Origin: Adiantum capillus-veneris
Lineage: Eukaryota > Streptophyta > Polypodiopsida > Polypodiales > Pteridaceae
NCBI GenBank assembly: GCA_014529385.2
Contig: CM043945.1
Span: 139,854,241-139,918,240, forward strand
Direction: 5' to 3'
Length of the DNA stretch: 64,000 nucleotides
Every line of letters begins with the position of its first letter. Position 1 is the first letter of the stretch. The position numbers and the translations under genes were made by a program. This document shows positions 1 through 10,558 of the stretch, piece after piece. The notes under the pieces were generated by a model. The model worked only from the letters and a program-made list of their open reading frames with translations. It ran no database searches and was not told the origin of the DNA.

Positions 1-260
1 ATCATCTTCGTCATGGATAATCTTCGACTCCAGCTCTTTATGCAGCAATGCAATTTTTTCCTCATTGCGGCTTGCATAAAGACCAGCCAGAATATCCCAA
101 GCATGTTTTGCAGATTTCATTGAGTGAATGTGAGGAGTAATGGTCTGCTTCACAGACAATGCAATCAACACATGAGCCTATGCATCCTTTACATCCTAAC
201 GAGCTTGTTCTGTTGTAGGCAAACAACTCTAACAGCAACAAGACCTGCAACATCCTCAAC
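1..260 (-). pseudogene. Copia gag fragment (UBN2-type), decayed, runs off the left edge
   Basis: On the minus strand the bases read as the middle of a Copia capsid protein, with pieces such as HVLIALSVKQTITPHIHSM and AWDILAGLYASRNEEK, which match the UBN2 / gag-polypeptide family (established family pattern). In this frame two TAG codons (minus strand, at 178-180 and 196-198) sit where tryptophan would suit the sequence (AR-stop-DVKDA-stop-AHV). The piece continues past base 1. It lies downstream of a primer-binding site and LTR at 715-955 in the same orientation, so it is the 5' part of one minus-strand element. Confident as Copia gag; not functional. Confidence 0.75.
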
Positions 261-576
261 ATCACCTACATCCTCAGAACTAGGACGTCTATCCTCAGCA
301 TAGAAAACATCTCGAATACGTCTGTTTTGTTGTCAGGCATGGAAAATGCATGCACCTGGATGTGAAAACTTCCCGAAATGAGGAGAAACTAAGTGAGACC
401 ATCACATGCTATATAGCACAACCCGCAATAGACTGCATGGGACAAGTTATATAGTAATTGGCGTTGATAAAAAATTTACACAAAATGACAAAATTGCATG
501 TGCAGACTTGGCTATAGTGGAAACGGAGGTCAAAATGAGCCCGAATAAAAAATCTGAGTAGACTAAGCTCTACGAG

Positions 577-617
<41 letters not shown>

Positions 618-625
618 AAAATAAA
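577..625. repeat. Homopolymer C(31) followed by an A-rich run
   Basis: Thirty-one consecutive C (577-607) run straight into an A-rich tract. It lies in the leader of the minus-strand Copia fragment, where it reads as T-rich then G(31). The exact length is likely to be unreliable in assemblies. Confidence 0.95.
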
Positions 626-714
626 TAAAAAAATTTGTCGACCTGCGAACGCTTGCCAAAGCTCATTGAAATGGGGGAAAGTGAGCAGTCATGTGCTGGA
701 GGACGCAACCTCCT

Positions 715-955
715 TTGATACCAATTGTTGGATTTAGGGTTGCAGGAAAACACACACAGCTTGAAGAAGGAGAAGGAAGCTCAAGACACACAACAGCGTG
801 TATTTCTTAGTGTGCAATGAAAAGATAGATAGTCCTAGAATGAATGGGTGTATATACAATGCACGAGGGGGGGAAACCTCCTAAAGAGGGAAAAAATGCC
901 CCAGCGGTCCTAAGTGGGTTCACACACATCACTACCACATGTATATGGTAACAAC
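715..955 (-). mobile_element. Copia LTR with adjacent primer-binding site (minus strand)
   Basis: Bases 716-723 are TGATACCA, the reverse complement of the TGGTATCA that starts most plant Copia/Gypsy primer-binding sites (initiator Met-tRNA 3' end). Two bases later TGTTGG (726) opens an LTR that extends rightward and probably ends near the GGTAACAACCA at about 945-955. A TATA-like TGTATATACA on the minus strand near 850-860 fits an LTR promoter. The 5' limit on the right is uncertain because no second LTR of this family is in the window. The gag fragment at 1-260 belongs to it. Confidence 0.55.
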
Positions 956-2067
956 CACCTTCACCACCAGGCTCCTCTACTCCTCCTCCAAGTCCAAATC
1001 CTTCTACATCCCAACCACAACACTCACCAAAAAAGACAGAAGAGGTAGCACCTCCACCAAGAGACAAGGAAAAAGAAGAAAGTGGCACTTATGAAGACCT
1101 CCTTCAAGCCGGATACACATTGGCAGAGGATTCTACGATAGTTTATGGCACTCCAACCCCATTGTGGGCTGCCAGACAGTGAAAGGAGACCCCTATGAAA
1201 TAGATGAGAGCTGATATGTCTAAAGGACCGTAGCTAGATTAACAAACACACAAAAGAGCACAAGAAAGGGATTCCACATAGCCTAGAGTTCCAAAATTGG
1301 TCCAAATCCCGCAAGCACCACAATAGAGACCATTGGCCAGCCCGTGGAGAGCACCTCCAATAGGGGTCATGTTGAGTATGGGATGACAGGTCCCGAGCCC
1401 ATCAACAAGAAGCTTGGTTGCAGCAAATGAAGAGGATGTAAGAGCCGCATATCAAGTACTTGACAAAATCAGAACGCGGTCTCTAACACTGACTAAATAA
1501 AATAGTATGTTGCATACCAAGGAATAAAATATGCACATAGAACATGATCACCTCTCAAGCACGTTCCACATTACAAACCAGAAAGCTAAGGAAGTAAAAA
1601 AAGAGCTTGAGATGCTCAGTACAACACTAAGAGAGGCTGAAGATGTACAAGATAGTGTAACACTACAAATGGTAGAGGTTTCTTCGGAAGTAAAGAATCT
1701 CCAGGAAGAAAAGGAAAGAGTGGAAGATGAGCTGGAAGGAGCGAAAGATGAAGTGCTGGAGCTGAAAGCCAAATTAGAGCTCCAAGACTTGACAATCAAG
1801 AGAATTAGAGCAACCCCAAGGGCTGCACGGGCAGTTGTTGCAGGAGCAGATAGCCAAGCTATCCACGCTTTGGAAGCACAAATCACTACCTTACAAAAGG
1901 AATTATGTCTAGAACAAAGACAAACAATGCATATGGCATAATGGTCCCTAGCCGCAGAGAAAAGAATGAAGGCTCAACACCAAGAGATCCACAAAGAACA
2001 CGAAGAGCTCCAACGACAGTTAGCTACTCTACAAGAGATGTTGGTAGATCAAGCAAAAGAATGGTAG
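951..2067 (+). pseudogene. Decayed reading frame: proline-rich segment plus long coiled coil, origin unknown
   Basis: Three stretches look coding but are separated by stops and frame changes. Bases 951-1182 give a Pro/Ser-rich segment followed by acidic-lysine residues and GTYEDLLQAGYTLAEDS. Bases 1432-1496 give ANEEDVRAAYQVLDKIRTRS. Bases 1531-2067 give a strongly heptad-like helix (KEVKKELEMLSTTLREAE, then ERVEDELEGAKDEVLELKAK). An ATG-to-TAA frame covers 1531-1941, and the helix continues in the same frame after the TAA to a TAG at 2065-2067. I do not recognise the family. It could be the capsid region of a retroelement or a host coiled-coil gene relic. Adjacent LTR material and the broken frames favour a transposon origin. 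Confidence 0.45.
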
Positions 2068-2199
2068 TTCATTTGTAGATTTCCATTCATCCTTGAAATA
2101 TTGTCGGCCATTTAGTCTCTAGACCGGGGATCCATCTTTGAGGCACCCATGTTACTCTGAATCAAGCGTAGTCCATTTTCTTTTATTTTCTTGTAGAAC

Positions 2200-2201
<2 letters not shown>

Positions 2202-2260
<59 letters not shown>
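2202..2260. repeat. (GA)n microsatellite, about 60 bp
   Basis: Uninterrupted GA dinucleotides just downstream of the coiled-coil relic. Confidence 0.97.
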
Positions 2261-2262
<2 letters not shown>

Positions 2263-2263
<1 letters not shown>

Positions 2264-3039
2264 CATGTTTTCATAGTTGGAGGGTCTTGGCCGTCGATTA
2301 CAGAACGTGGTGCAAAACATATCTGAGGAGGAAAATGTTGGGATAAAAAATTCTCTTCATGCTACAGAACGGTTATGCAAAGGAGAACATTGGTCCATAA
2401 TATATAAGATGCATTGCCAAACAAGGACATACGTAGATTGACATCAACCACCTAGGAATAAAGTAAACATGTACAGAGTGCATCGAGATAAACTAAATTT
2501 AAGGAAGCATTGGCAAAGTCAAAAAATACAAAAAGCATCAATAGACTATAAAAATTAAATTGCACTACAGACCTGATAATCGTATATGGGTATTGTCCAA
2601 TAGTTCAAGCCGGAGAACAATGTTTGAGTCAAGCCACATAAAAGAAATGTGAATATTTATACATTTTGTGTTGCAATGAAGTGTCACGTAGTGAAAATGC
2701 TAAATATACAGTGCACGTCATACAGAAGTGCCATACAAAAGTATGGTGGAAAGTTGGCATTGTGGTCTCTCCAAAATTATAAGAAACGGAAGTCGTGTCC
2801 TGCCTCGTAGTATTTATATGTTGCACCAAGCAAATGCATAGGCATGGGCAATTGGATGCAGATAACAAACCTTGTAGTGTTGTCGAGCTAGAATCGTGCT
2901 TGTGCAATCGAAATGTCCACTATTGTGAATATACATATTCTCCGTCAGACAGAAAACACACGTTTAGACAAATGGAAAAGATGCAAGATATAGATTAAAC
3001 TTAAAGAGAAGCAGAGATAACTTTATGTTCTACATCATA
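2263..3039. other. No recognisable feature
   Basis: Both strands were read. Only short frames without family resemblance are present. Confidence 0.6.
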
Positions 3040-3290
3040 GACGTATTGGACTCCTACATATTGCGAGAAGTGCCCTCGCTTTGCATTCTAAAACCAATGG
3101 GCCAGAGCTTCATGGCCCAGTCCTTGTTGGGCATATCCCACAATCAATGCATTTCAAGAGACAACATTTCGGACATAGTGCCATATGCATTCAAGATGAA
3201 AGCATAGGTGATTGCATCTGGAGATGTTTCCTTGCTTTGTATTTGTTGAGAACAGTCTAGGACTCCTTGGCTCAATCTTTTGGTGTTAGC
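3040..3290 (-). pseudogene. PPR-repeat gene fragment, frameshifted
   Basis: The minus strand reads ETSPDAITYAFILNAYG and, after a frame change, IVGYAQQGLGHEALAHWF followed in the first frame by FRMQSEGTSRNM. These are consecutive parts of PLS-type pentatricopeptide repeats, of the same style as the intact gene at 62359. Only about 75 codons remain, with stops and a frameshift, so it is a dispersed PPR relic next to the Gypsy LTR. It could come from a retro- or transposon-captured piece; no flanking structure decides this. Confidence 0.65.
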
Positions 3291-3450
3291 AGCAAGCAAA
3301 CCAAGATACCATTTTTCGGAGATCTTATTGTAAAAAAAATTATTATTGTGATAAATCAAGAATATTGTAGCTCTTATTTTTTGGATAAACCTTGTAATTG
3401 ATGAGCCGGGGCTACAAGCTTCCAGATTGTATCAACCTGTCATTACCCAT

Positions 3451-4321
3451 TGTTGGACGCATTTCCAACACCCCATTTTTTGTAAATTTGTACATACGAA
3501 CATGACGCCCGATGTAAAAAGGGTGTGTGGGCTTTCTTTTTGTGGGATTTTTAGCTTGCTTTAGCAAGCACATGTACATGCACTGCAATTCGCTAGTCTA
3601 GTGACAGTTGTCGGGCTACTGTAAGTGCCCGTGAGTGAGTTTTTTGAAGTGAGACTTGTATATAACTTAAACTCATGTATATACTTAAAAAAGTTCATCC
3701 AAGGATCATAAAATTGCAGGTTTCAGCTCGTTGTGCCTCCTTGATGGTTTCTGTTTGCAGTTTTTGCCCTCGCCTTGCCTACTCTACGTGTAGTCGTACC
3801 GAGACAGCTCCCGATTCGCATCTTGCATGTAGCGGTGTGTAGATTCAAATTTGGTCATCTTCAACTTTCTCTCCAGTCAATTTTCAAGATTTCTCTCAAG
3901 CTTTAAAGTGCCCCAATTGGAGTTGTGCTCTTCAGGTTACGACTAGTTCTCTGCAAGGTTATGGCTATGGCAACCTAGTGGCAAATTGTGTACAGGTAGA
4001 TTGGGAGGGCATGTATCTAGGAATTGTGGAATTGATGTTGGAGTTGTGGGTTTGTGGTGTTCAATGGTGAAAGGGGAGGCCCTTGTCTTTATATGCATTG
4101 GTCGGCGTGTGCTGTAAATCCGTGCTTTGACAGGGTTTTGCTCCTATGTGACAAAGTCTCTTGGGTGGGCGACGGCCAGTAAATTCCCAAAAAAACTACT
4201 CTTGCTAGACTTGTGGTGTTTCAAAGAGAATTTTGCAAAGCTTTTGGTGTCTTGTATTTCTCTTTCAACGCTCTTGGGTGACATCGCTATAGAGGTGTTT
4301 CAGTTTGCTTGTTTTCCAACA
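3451..4321 (+). repeat. Gypsy 5' LTR (871 bp)
   Basis: It starts TGTTGGA and ends TTCCAACA, a short inverted repeat with TG...CA termini. It aligns along its length with 30308-31200 (shared blocks such as GCTTGCTTTAGCAAGCACAT) with scattered substitutions and indels. A canonical TGGTATCA primer-binding site is not obvious after 4321; the next bases are GTGTTTTGGTGCTCGCC. Confidence 0.85.
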
Positions 4322-4385
4322 GTGTTTTGGTGCTCGCCATCGAGGAATCGCTTTAAGTTACCTTCAGTTTACCGGTTTTGAAGAC

Positions 4386-4561
4386 ATGGCGTTTAATTTT
4401 CCGGAGTTTAGTGGGAAATCAAATGAAAGTTCAAAAGGTTTCATTGAGAGAATGGAGTTTGCTTGCCTTCTTGCTGACAAGCAAGACCCAACGTTAGTGC
4501 TGTGAATCTTCTACTTCTATTTGAAGGGAGACGCTAGGGAATGGTTGGAAGGCTACGAAAA
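4386..4561 (+). pseudogene. Gypsy gag N-terminal part
   Basis: ATG at 4386 opens MAFNFPEFSGKSNESSKGF and continues through an in-frame TGA (4503-4505) to LKGDAREWLEGYEK, the start of a retrotransposon gag domain. It stops where the DNA transposon begins. The rest of the protein resumes at 25199, and the duplicated target encodes the YEK that appears on both sides. Confidence 0.8.
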
Positions 4562-4646
4562 GGGGTGCAATTTTTAAGCGAGCAATTTTTGGCGAGCGCT
4601 TTTTAAGAATTGGGCGAGCGGATTCCCAAAAGAAGGGACAATCTAC

Positions 4647-4706
<60 letters not shown>
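4562..4706 (+). repeat. Left terminal inverted repeat of the MULE, including (CT)n
   Basis: About 75 bp starting GGGGTGCAATTTTTAAGCGA pair with the inverted right end. The tract continues into (CT)28 at 4650-4706, mirrored by GA repeats near the right end. Confidence 0.8.
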
Positions 4707-4708
<2 letters not shown>

Positions 4709-5245
4709 AACAAAAAATTGATTGTTGTTTCACGACCAAATTACATTAAAACAAAAAACACCATGGATGCATTCAATACACTATTAATAAGAGAAACAAA
4801 AGTTCCTTACACACAGTTATGGTCTATTTCATATAGCAAACCCCAAATTTATGTGTTCCATTGCATAAAAAAAGTAAATACATATGGGGGGGGATACATC
4901 ATGGGTGACATGGATGAAAGAAGGGCGGTGGGGGGCCATATGCTCTGGGAGGAAACAAAGGTCATGCCAATGGGGGCAGTGCACCAAATGGTGGGGGAAC
5001 TCCTCCAAATGGCACAGGGTACGAACTATATGTGGGGGGGGGGGGGGGCTGTAGGTAGTAAAAGTGGCAATGGATCAACTCCGGGCGGGGCCTCACATGT
5101 GGAGGCAATGAATGCACTAGGAGACGGTCCAGTTGCACACCATGCCAAAAATGGGGCCGTGAAAGTGGGATACGGTGCTGCTACTGCCCCCGCCCTGACT
5201 GCTGACTGGTGTCAGGAAAGGTGGCTCTAGCAGATGAAGCTGCTC
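4707..5245. other. MULE sub-terminal region without a convincing gene
   Basis: A 206-codon frame spans 4610-5230, but it begins in the TIR, runs through the CT repeat and a poly-G run, and shows no family resemblance, so I treat it as chance. The stretch is the 3' flank of the leftward methyltransferase-like gene. Confidence 0.5.
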
Positions 5246-6265
5246 TCACACCTGCTTCGGTTGCTCAGTTACCTGAGCTTTGACACTCCTATGAAACATC
5301 AATGTCGAGCCTAAATTGGAAGGTAGGCATTGAGCTGGCTCCAAACAAGCACTGAAAATCGCCCAATCCTTCTCACAACTGATGCAATGCGTGCGTAGTA
5401 GTAAACATTGTGTTGCCAATGTCCCCACTCCTGCAAAACAATCCAACACAGCATCTCCCATGTCTGTGAAGGTACCTAGTAGCCATCTATAGAAAAAAAG
5501 TAATCTTTAGATTTATTATACCTATAATTTATAGGAACAATCAGAAAAACTTCCAAAAAGTTTCTACCACCTGGCAAACGTTGGACTCCTCTCAACACCT
5601 CTACGATAAGGCCTGCCCATACGATCAAGCGTCCATTGTGTGGAATCTGAACCTGGTAGCTTCTCTCACAACATGTCGTCATCTGCAGAGAAGCCACGCA
5701 CATTTGCTGCAATCTCTCCATCCGCTCGATCATACCTCGGAAGCCGACACCCACCGGTTCTAGGGGGTGAAAAAATGACCAACAACAAAGTACCAACCTA
5801 TAAATAATAGTAAAACATTATTATTTTGAAATGCAAACATCGAAGTTACTATTCATTATCAAAAAAAAAAAAACATACCCCCTCTAAATAGTCCTGAAGA
5901 GTCGTGCAACTAGGCTCCGGCAGCCCTATATACAAATCCTCAACAACTGGACACCAGCTCCCTCTGCCTTCGAAGTGACAATGGGCAGATGTTCTGCACG
6001 ACATGTCGCCACAACCATGCCATCAACCAAAAGAAACTCGGTTGCCAGAAGGAATGCAGCATCCACAAGCTCACTATCCCATTGGTTCCATAAAGGAACC
6101 CCACCCGTGCTAGCTGCATGTGGCCTAGTGTGTAAGGGAAAGGCCATGTACATCAAACGTACACCACCCAATCTCAAGCTGGGGTTCATCTGCCATGTTC
6201 TTGATAGAGAGCCCAAGAATCTACGTAGTGGCTACATAGAACTGCATGCAATCTTTGTTAGCACT
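5246..6265 (-). pseudogene. N4/N6 DNA methyltransferase-like exons (3' half of the leftward MULE gene)
   Basis: At least three minus-strand exons are visible. About 6238-5885 encodes GVRLMYMAFPL, then WNQWDSELVDAAF and LLVDGMVVATC. About 5790-5515 encodes NGRLIVWAGLIVEVLRGVQR. About 5486-5246 encodes DMGDAVLDCFAGVGTLATQC, followed by CISCEKDWAIFSACLEP and a stop. VLDCFAGVGT matches the motif I (FxGxG, AdoMet-binding) of N4/N6-type DNA methylases, and the preceding GD and following C-E-K-D fit that fold. The MAFPL may be a damaged catalytic motif IV (D/N/S-P-P-Y/F/W). Exon joins look like TTTTTTCTATAG acceptors and GTATGT donors. One exon changes frame, so the copy is probably dead. It continues the gene that starts at 15308. 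Confidence 0.55.
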
Positions 6266-6424
6266 GAAATCTTGAATCCACGACTGCTGGTTAAGCGGTG
6301 GATACCCACGTCTGCTGGTTAAGCGGTGGGAATGTCCATGTCGTGCTTTCTATGCGGTGGACATACCTAGTTGTATGGGCAGCTAGGTGACAACGGGAGG
6401 AGTGAACTCTCGCTGGAGGGGGGA

Positions 6425-7034
6425 TGTTGTACCTCCAAAACATTGGAACTTTTATGAATAAGTTTGAGTAGAAATTTTTACTAGAATTCTGTCTTGGTGT
6501 TGTTTGCAATACTGGTTGAAGGGCTGTTTTAACGAACCATGTGATTCGGAATTAAACAAGGAATATCTATGTTGAACAACCTTTGTGGTAGTAATTAGGT
6601 CACACGAGGAAGTGTGAGTGTGGGGGTGGAAAGTGGGGGCTTTGCTCGGGTTGCCAATGCCTACGAGATGGGTGGTCCCGATTGGTCGGGAACTCTCTGT
6701 CCCCATAGTGCTTACTTCGATATTAGTAATACTCATTGCACCTAGAGCGGTGAAATCTCGAGAGTACGTGCCTCTGAAACATGGGGAAAAAGGTACTCGG
6801 GGTTTCTCTCCTCTTGGAAGGTGGGTCTTAGGATCGCTAGATAGTTAAGTACGCTTCCCCTGCGAGGTGGAGCTAGATCTCGTTGCTAGTAGGCTCGAAC
6901 TCGACTCACTTTGTGATGAGAGATCGTCCGCTAGTTGAACCCTGAACCATTTTGTTTACTTCCTCTATAGATCTAGTGGCCACCAGGTTTACCATCAGAT
7001 CCGTTGTTTGATACGACGGGGTGGGGACCTCACA
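6425..7034 (+). repeat. LTR copy 1 (610 bp)
   Basis: TG...CA ends (TGTTGTACC ... CCTCACA), preceded by polypurine tract GGAGGGGGGA and followed after two bases by the primer-binding site. Differs from copy 2 by an A/G near 6439 and a T/C near 6526. Confidence 0.9.
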
Positions 7035-7036
7035 CC

Positions 7037-7048
7037 TGGTATCAGAGC
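7037..7048 (+). other. Primer-binding site
   Basis: TGGTATCAGAGC, a full match to the standard plant initiator Met-tRNA 3' complement, two bases after the LTR end. Confidence 0.9.
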
Positions 7049-7136
7049 TTAGGTTAGGTTGGGAAAATAAATTCGTATTGTTTGAACATTTAAAAGGAAC
7101 TGAAAGTATATAGGTAGTTGATCCGAATTCCTTGCA

Positions 7137-7652
7137 TTGGTGTTGCAGGAAGACCCCGTGCTCGAATATCGGAAGTTCCAAGTGTTTGAGCTTATTTATG
7201 AGCAAGCTCGAAGATCCCCTGTTTACCAGTTCAGGCGAGATGTCATGGAGATACTGTTGAAGGCTTATACGCCACACTCCACTCGCATTGACAAAGGATG
7301 GGAACTTGATTGGACATTTCCAGGAGGGGTTTACTACATCAATGCTCCGAAGCTAGGGTGCCTGGGCACCGACTTGAAGAAGATACGTTGGGGAGAAGAG
7401 TTGAGAGTGATAGAGATATTCTACTTGGTGCCCACACGATTGGACCAGACTGTTTCGGGCAACTCCAACCAAACCATCAACGACTGGCTCTTGGAGAAGG
7501 TCACCAATGTGATTCCAGCAAACCGAGTCAAAACCTTTGGATTACTGAAAGCGGAACTCCGTCCCGATATCTTAGTTTATTATCCCCTCAAGAATGTGTA
7601 TAAGAACTATTACACGAATGAAGTAGTGCATCATGTCAATACCATTTCCTAG
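7137..7652 (+). CDS. 171-aa reading frame of unknown function in the Gypsy leader
   Basis: Open from ATG 7137 to TAG 7652. The composition looks coding (mixed, no low complexity): ELIYEQARRSPVYQFRRDVM, then GWELDWTFPGGVYYINAPKL and KTFGLLKAELRPDILVYYPL. I recognise no domain, and no signal peptide or membrane segment is evident. It lies between the primer-binding site and gag, where most plant Gypsy elements have no gene, so it may be a captured host fragment or an element-specific accessory protein. Confidence 0.4.
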   Translation: MVLQEDPVLEYRKFQVFELIYEQARRSPVYQFRRDVMEILLKAYTPHSTRIDKGWELDWTFPGGVYYINAPKLGCLGTDLKKIRWGEELRVIEIFYLVPTRLDQTVSGNSNQTINDWLLEKVTNVIPANRVKTFGLLKAELRPDILVYYPLKNVYKNYYTNEVVHHVNTIS

Positions 7653-7833
7653 GCGTATGTTATACGCAATCCATAAAGCCATGTAATAAGCGGTCATCAG
7701 TCATTCTAAACCTTGAGGAGTTTCGATTGTAATAAATTTCCATCAATAAAGTGCTTTTTGTCTCTGAATCTCTGTCTCTTGATAAAGTAGAATCTTGAAT
7801 TTTATTTAAAGTCTCGTGTCTATTTTGAAATCC

Positions 7834-8808
7834 AAGTAATGGTATCAAGAATTTCGTATAACCCATGTAGGTACCGCCTGTTGCTCTGTACTCGGCAGCG
7901 CAAGAGAAGAAGCTTCTCCTCAAACAAGCCCAACCTCCGATCTTTAAGGGCGAGGGGGCAAATGTGGAGAGAGATGCGGAAGTATGGATGGAAGCCATGG
8001 ACGATTACTTTGAAGCTGCAGGAACCCAACCCGTAAATCAGACCATGCTTGCGATGTTCCGCTTGACTGGCGATGCCAAGATATGGTGGAAGCAACATTG
8101 CAGAGACCTGGACATTAAAGGATCTTCCCAATCTTGGGAAGACATTAAAGCTGCGATAATGGGGCGTTATTTACCACCTGCCTATAAGACCTTGAGAATG
8201 AATGAATTCTTTTCACTTCGGCAGCTGAATTCAACTGTCGAAGAATACTATGCAAAGTTTGTCACTCTTCGGAGATATGCTCCTAAGATGACATTGGAAC
8301 AACAGGTAGCACGGTTCTGCCAAGGACTCATCGACCCCCTGAACAACCGACTAGAAGCTCTCAGGAAAGTAACTTTGCAAGATTGCTAAGGGCCAAACCG
8401 TTAGCTAAAGAGATTCAGAGGACTACCCAAGAAAGTGAATACTATTTGTCAAAGAGGGCCAGGACAGACAACTGGAGTAACAGACCAATCAACCCTGCAT
8501 ACAACTATCGTCCGGTAGTAGCCACCACGACAGCTATCAAGTTTCCCAATATAAGATGCTTTGAGTGCCAGGAGTATGGACATTACAAAATTCAATGTCC
8601 AAAAAGGATTTCCCAAACATCCGGTATTAATAATGTACCTCCGAACGTCAACAGGCGAGGTCAACCAAACGGAAGTGGAGGCAGAGGAAGAGGAAACATA
8701 GGACAAGGAAGCGGAGCTTTCGCTAATGCCGCAGTAAGACAACCAACTGTGGGTGACGAAGCTGACGAGAGAGCATCTCTGTATGTTGCAACTGCTAGTG
8801 AGCAATAA
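7834..8808 (+). pseudogene. Gypsy gag with CCHC zinc knuckle, one frameshift
   Basis: The frame runs from about GTACCGCCT (7870) through ERDAEVWMEAMDDYFEAAG and GDAKIWWKQH to FCQGLIDPLNNRLEAL, a retrotrans_gag capsid domain. A frame change at about 8385 leads into EIQRTTQESEYYLSKRAR and the zinc knuckle CFECQEYGHYKIQCP (C-x2-C-x4-H-x4-C, about 8561-8605), then a Gly/Arg-rich tail to TAA 8808. Gag packages the element RNA. The single shift near the end of the capsid could be decay or a sequencing slip; otherwise the protein is complete. Confidence 0.8.
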
Positions 8809-8986
8809 TTCAAGCCCCAGGATCTCATCAAAGTTCAGCAGAATAAGACGCATAAAGCTAAAGACTACTCTATTATCAAAGGATATCTTTCCTTTAGACA
8901 AAGGATATATGTACCTAAGTAGTTAGCATAGAGTTTATCCAGATGTATTCTTGAGATGAGGACATCTCAAATTTTTCATATTGGGG
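8809..8986 (+). pseudogene. Scrap of pol (integrase N-terminal region) and polypurine-like tract
   Basis: Just after gag, about 8839-8922 reads KAKDYSIIKGYLSFRQRIYV, which resembles the segment between RNase H and the H2C2 integrase zinc finger of Gypsy pol. Protease, RT and RNase H are absent, so a large internal deletion joined the gag end to this point. TTGGGGAGG (about 8981) then resembles a polypurine tract. Confidence 0.5.
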
Positions 8987-10558
8987 AGGTTATAAGGTCT
9001 CTGACCCCAACCAAAAAGAGCACCCGTGTACCATGTAATGATCATAATAGAAAAGGTTACTATTTTTAGCAGTTTTCTGAATTCTGTTAGTGCCATGATG
9101 TTTAGAATGTTATAAAGCTTCTAAATGTTAATTAAAATAATTTTTGTGAAAATTTTCCAAATATAGTAAGTTTTTGGTCACCCGACCCGTCCAGTTTTGA
9201 CCGTCTTGAAAATCTGCACCTGTACCCCGAATTTGAAGAAAATGTATTTTCGGACCCCGGGGGCTGCTATATATGGCAGGTACTTGGGCCAGTACGTCTT
9301 AGTTAGAGCTCCGTATAGCACGTTACGGCATCAAAATCCGACTCGTATGGCCCGTTTTAGCCTAAAATCAATTTTTCCAAAAATTGTCCGGGGAGGCACT
9401 GGGGGCCCGGGACGGTGTGGGAACAGGTTCCAGCCCACTCCAGATCAGCTTTAGCAGCTAGGGGGCGCCCTCTTGCTTTGTGGGAGTCTTGGGGAAGCTG
9501 CCAAGCCTGCAACTCAGTGTGAGAGTCAGTTTACTGAGCCAATTGGGCACTTGGTGGGTAGGCAACTGGACTTGCCATGCAAGAACTGAGTGCTCATCCA
9601 GATGCAATTAGCAACACAAATCGATTTTCAGCCTGTAGGAGCCTATTTAAAGGCCTACGACACACACACACAGACATATATGCTCACACACACACATTGC
9701 ATACTCACACACCTACACACTAGGAAGGTGCTGCCGGCACACACACAGCTTTTGAAGGAGAAGCAAGGAGGGAGGTGCTGCCAAAATTCCCATCTCGAGG
9801 ATTCATTGCATCAGAAATTTAAGAGGATTCTCAGCCCCTAATCACGGTAATTATGGTTTAATTACTGCTCTTCTTATTCTCATCATTACCCACTCATAAT
9901 TCTTGTCTACTATGCCTACTTTTAGCTATAATTCTCTATAGCTGCTCTCTAAGTTTTCATAGCTATACTTCATTACATAATTATCATTCATTTAGTTAAT
10001 TTATTCAGCCATTCATCATCCTTAATCAAGGATTAATGCATGATTAGGAAAGATTCTCTCTCTAGGCGGTATAGCCAATAAACTGTCAGCTAGTAATAGT
10101 GTAGAATTGTCAGAATTCAATCTTTCACTACTCAATAGAGTTGTAATTAAATTATACTTAATCTTCTCCCACATTTAGATGCGATTAAGGCTGAAAATTA
10201 ATCCGTCATTAGTCCAATAAGAAGAAGGTTTTTCCATCACACACGCCTGCGGTCACTCTGCACCTTCATATTGCTCTAAGAAAATGAATGAGCTTGCTTA
10301 CTTCATATCTTTCGTGAATCAATTAGAAAAACTCTGAATTTCTTAATCATCTAGGCCAAGAAATTAACCTTAGAGTCGTTTCCCATAGGGTGGATACAGA
10401 ATTACCCTTAAAAATTGCTAGGGCAAAAAGGGAAAAAAATCTAACCTCGTGCATAAGGAGGAGTATTTAATAAATCTAATCTGCCGATTGGTTTGTCATG
10501 TTACGCTCGGACCTTAGCTCTTTTTTTTTTCAAGTCTATCATTTAATTAGTGAGAAAA
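8987..10558 (+). other. Non-coding, LTR-like region with a TATA-like box
   Basis: No gene is visible. It follows a polypurine-like tract, contains CTATTTAAAGGC at about 9644-9655 that could be a promoter, and ends just before a gag-like ATG at 10559. This is the order expected of an LTR of about 1.5 kb. Its 5' end is TTATAAGG rather than TG, no second copy is in the window, and no clear primer-binding site follows, so the call is tentative. Confidence 0.3.

Noticed and set aside
409-1088. Minus-strand frames of 114 and 93 codons
   Set aside because: They cross the poly-C tract, the LTR and the primer-binding site, with Gly/Phe low complexity and no domain.
1531-1941. Coiled-coil frame as an intact small gene
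   Set aside because: The helix continues in frame beyond the stop and coding-like sequence precedes the ATG in other frames, so it is a fragment of something larger and decayed.
4610-5230. 206-codon frame at the left MULE end
   Set aside because: It starts in the terminal inverted repeat and includes the CT run and a poly-G run; composition is not protein-like.
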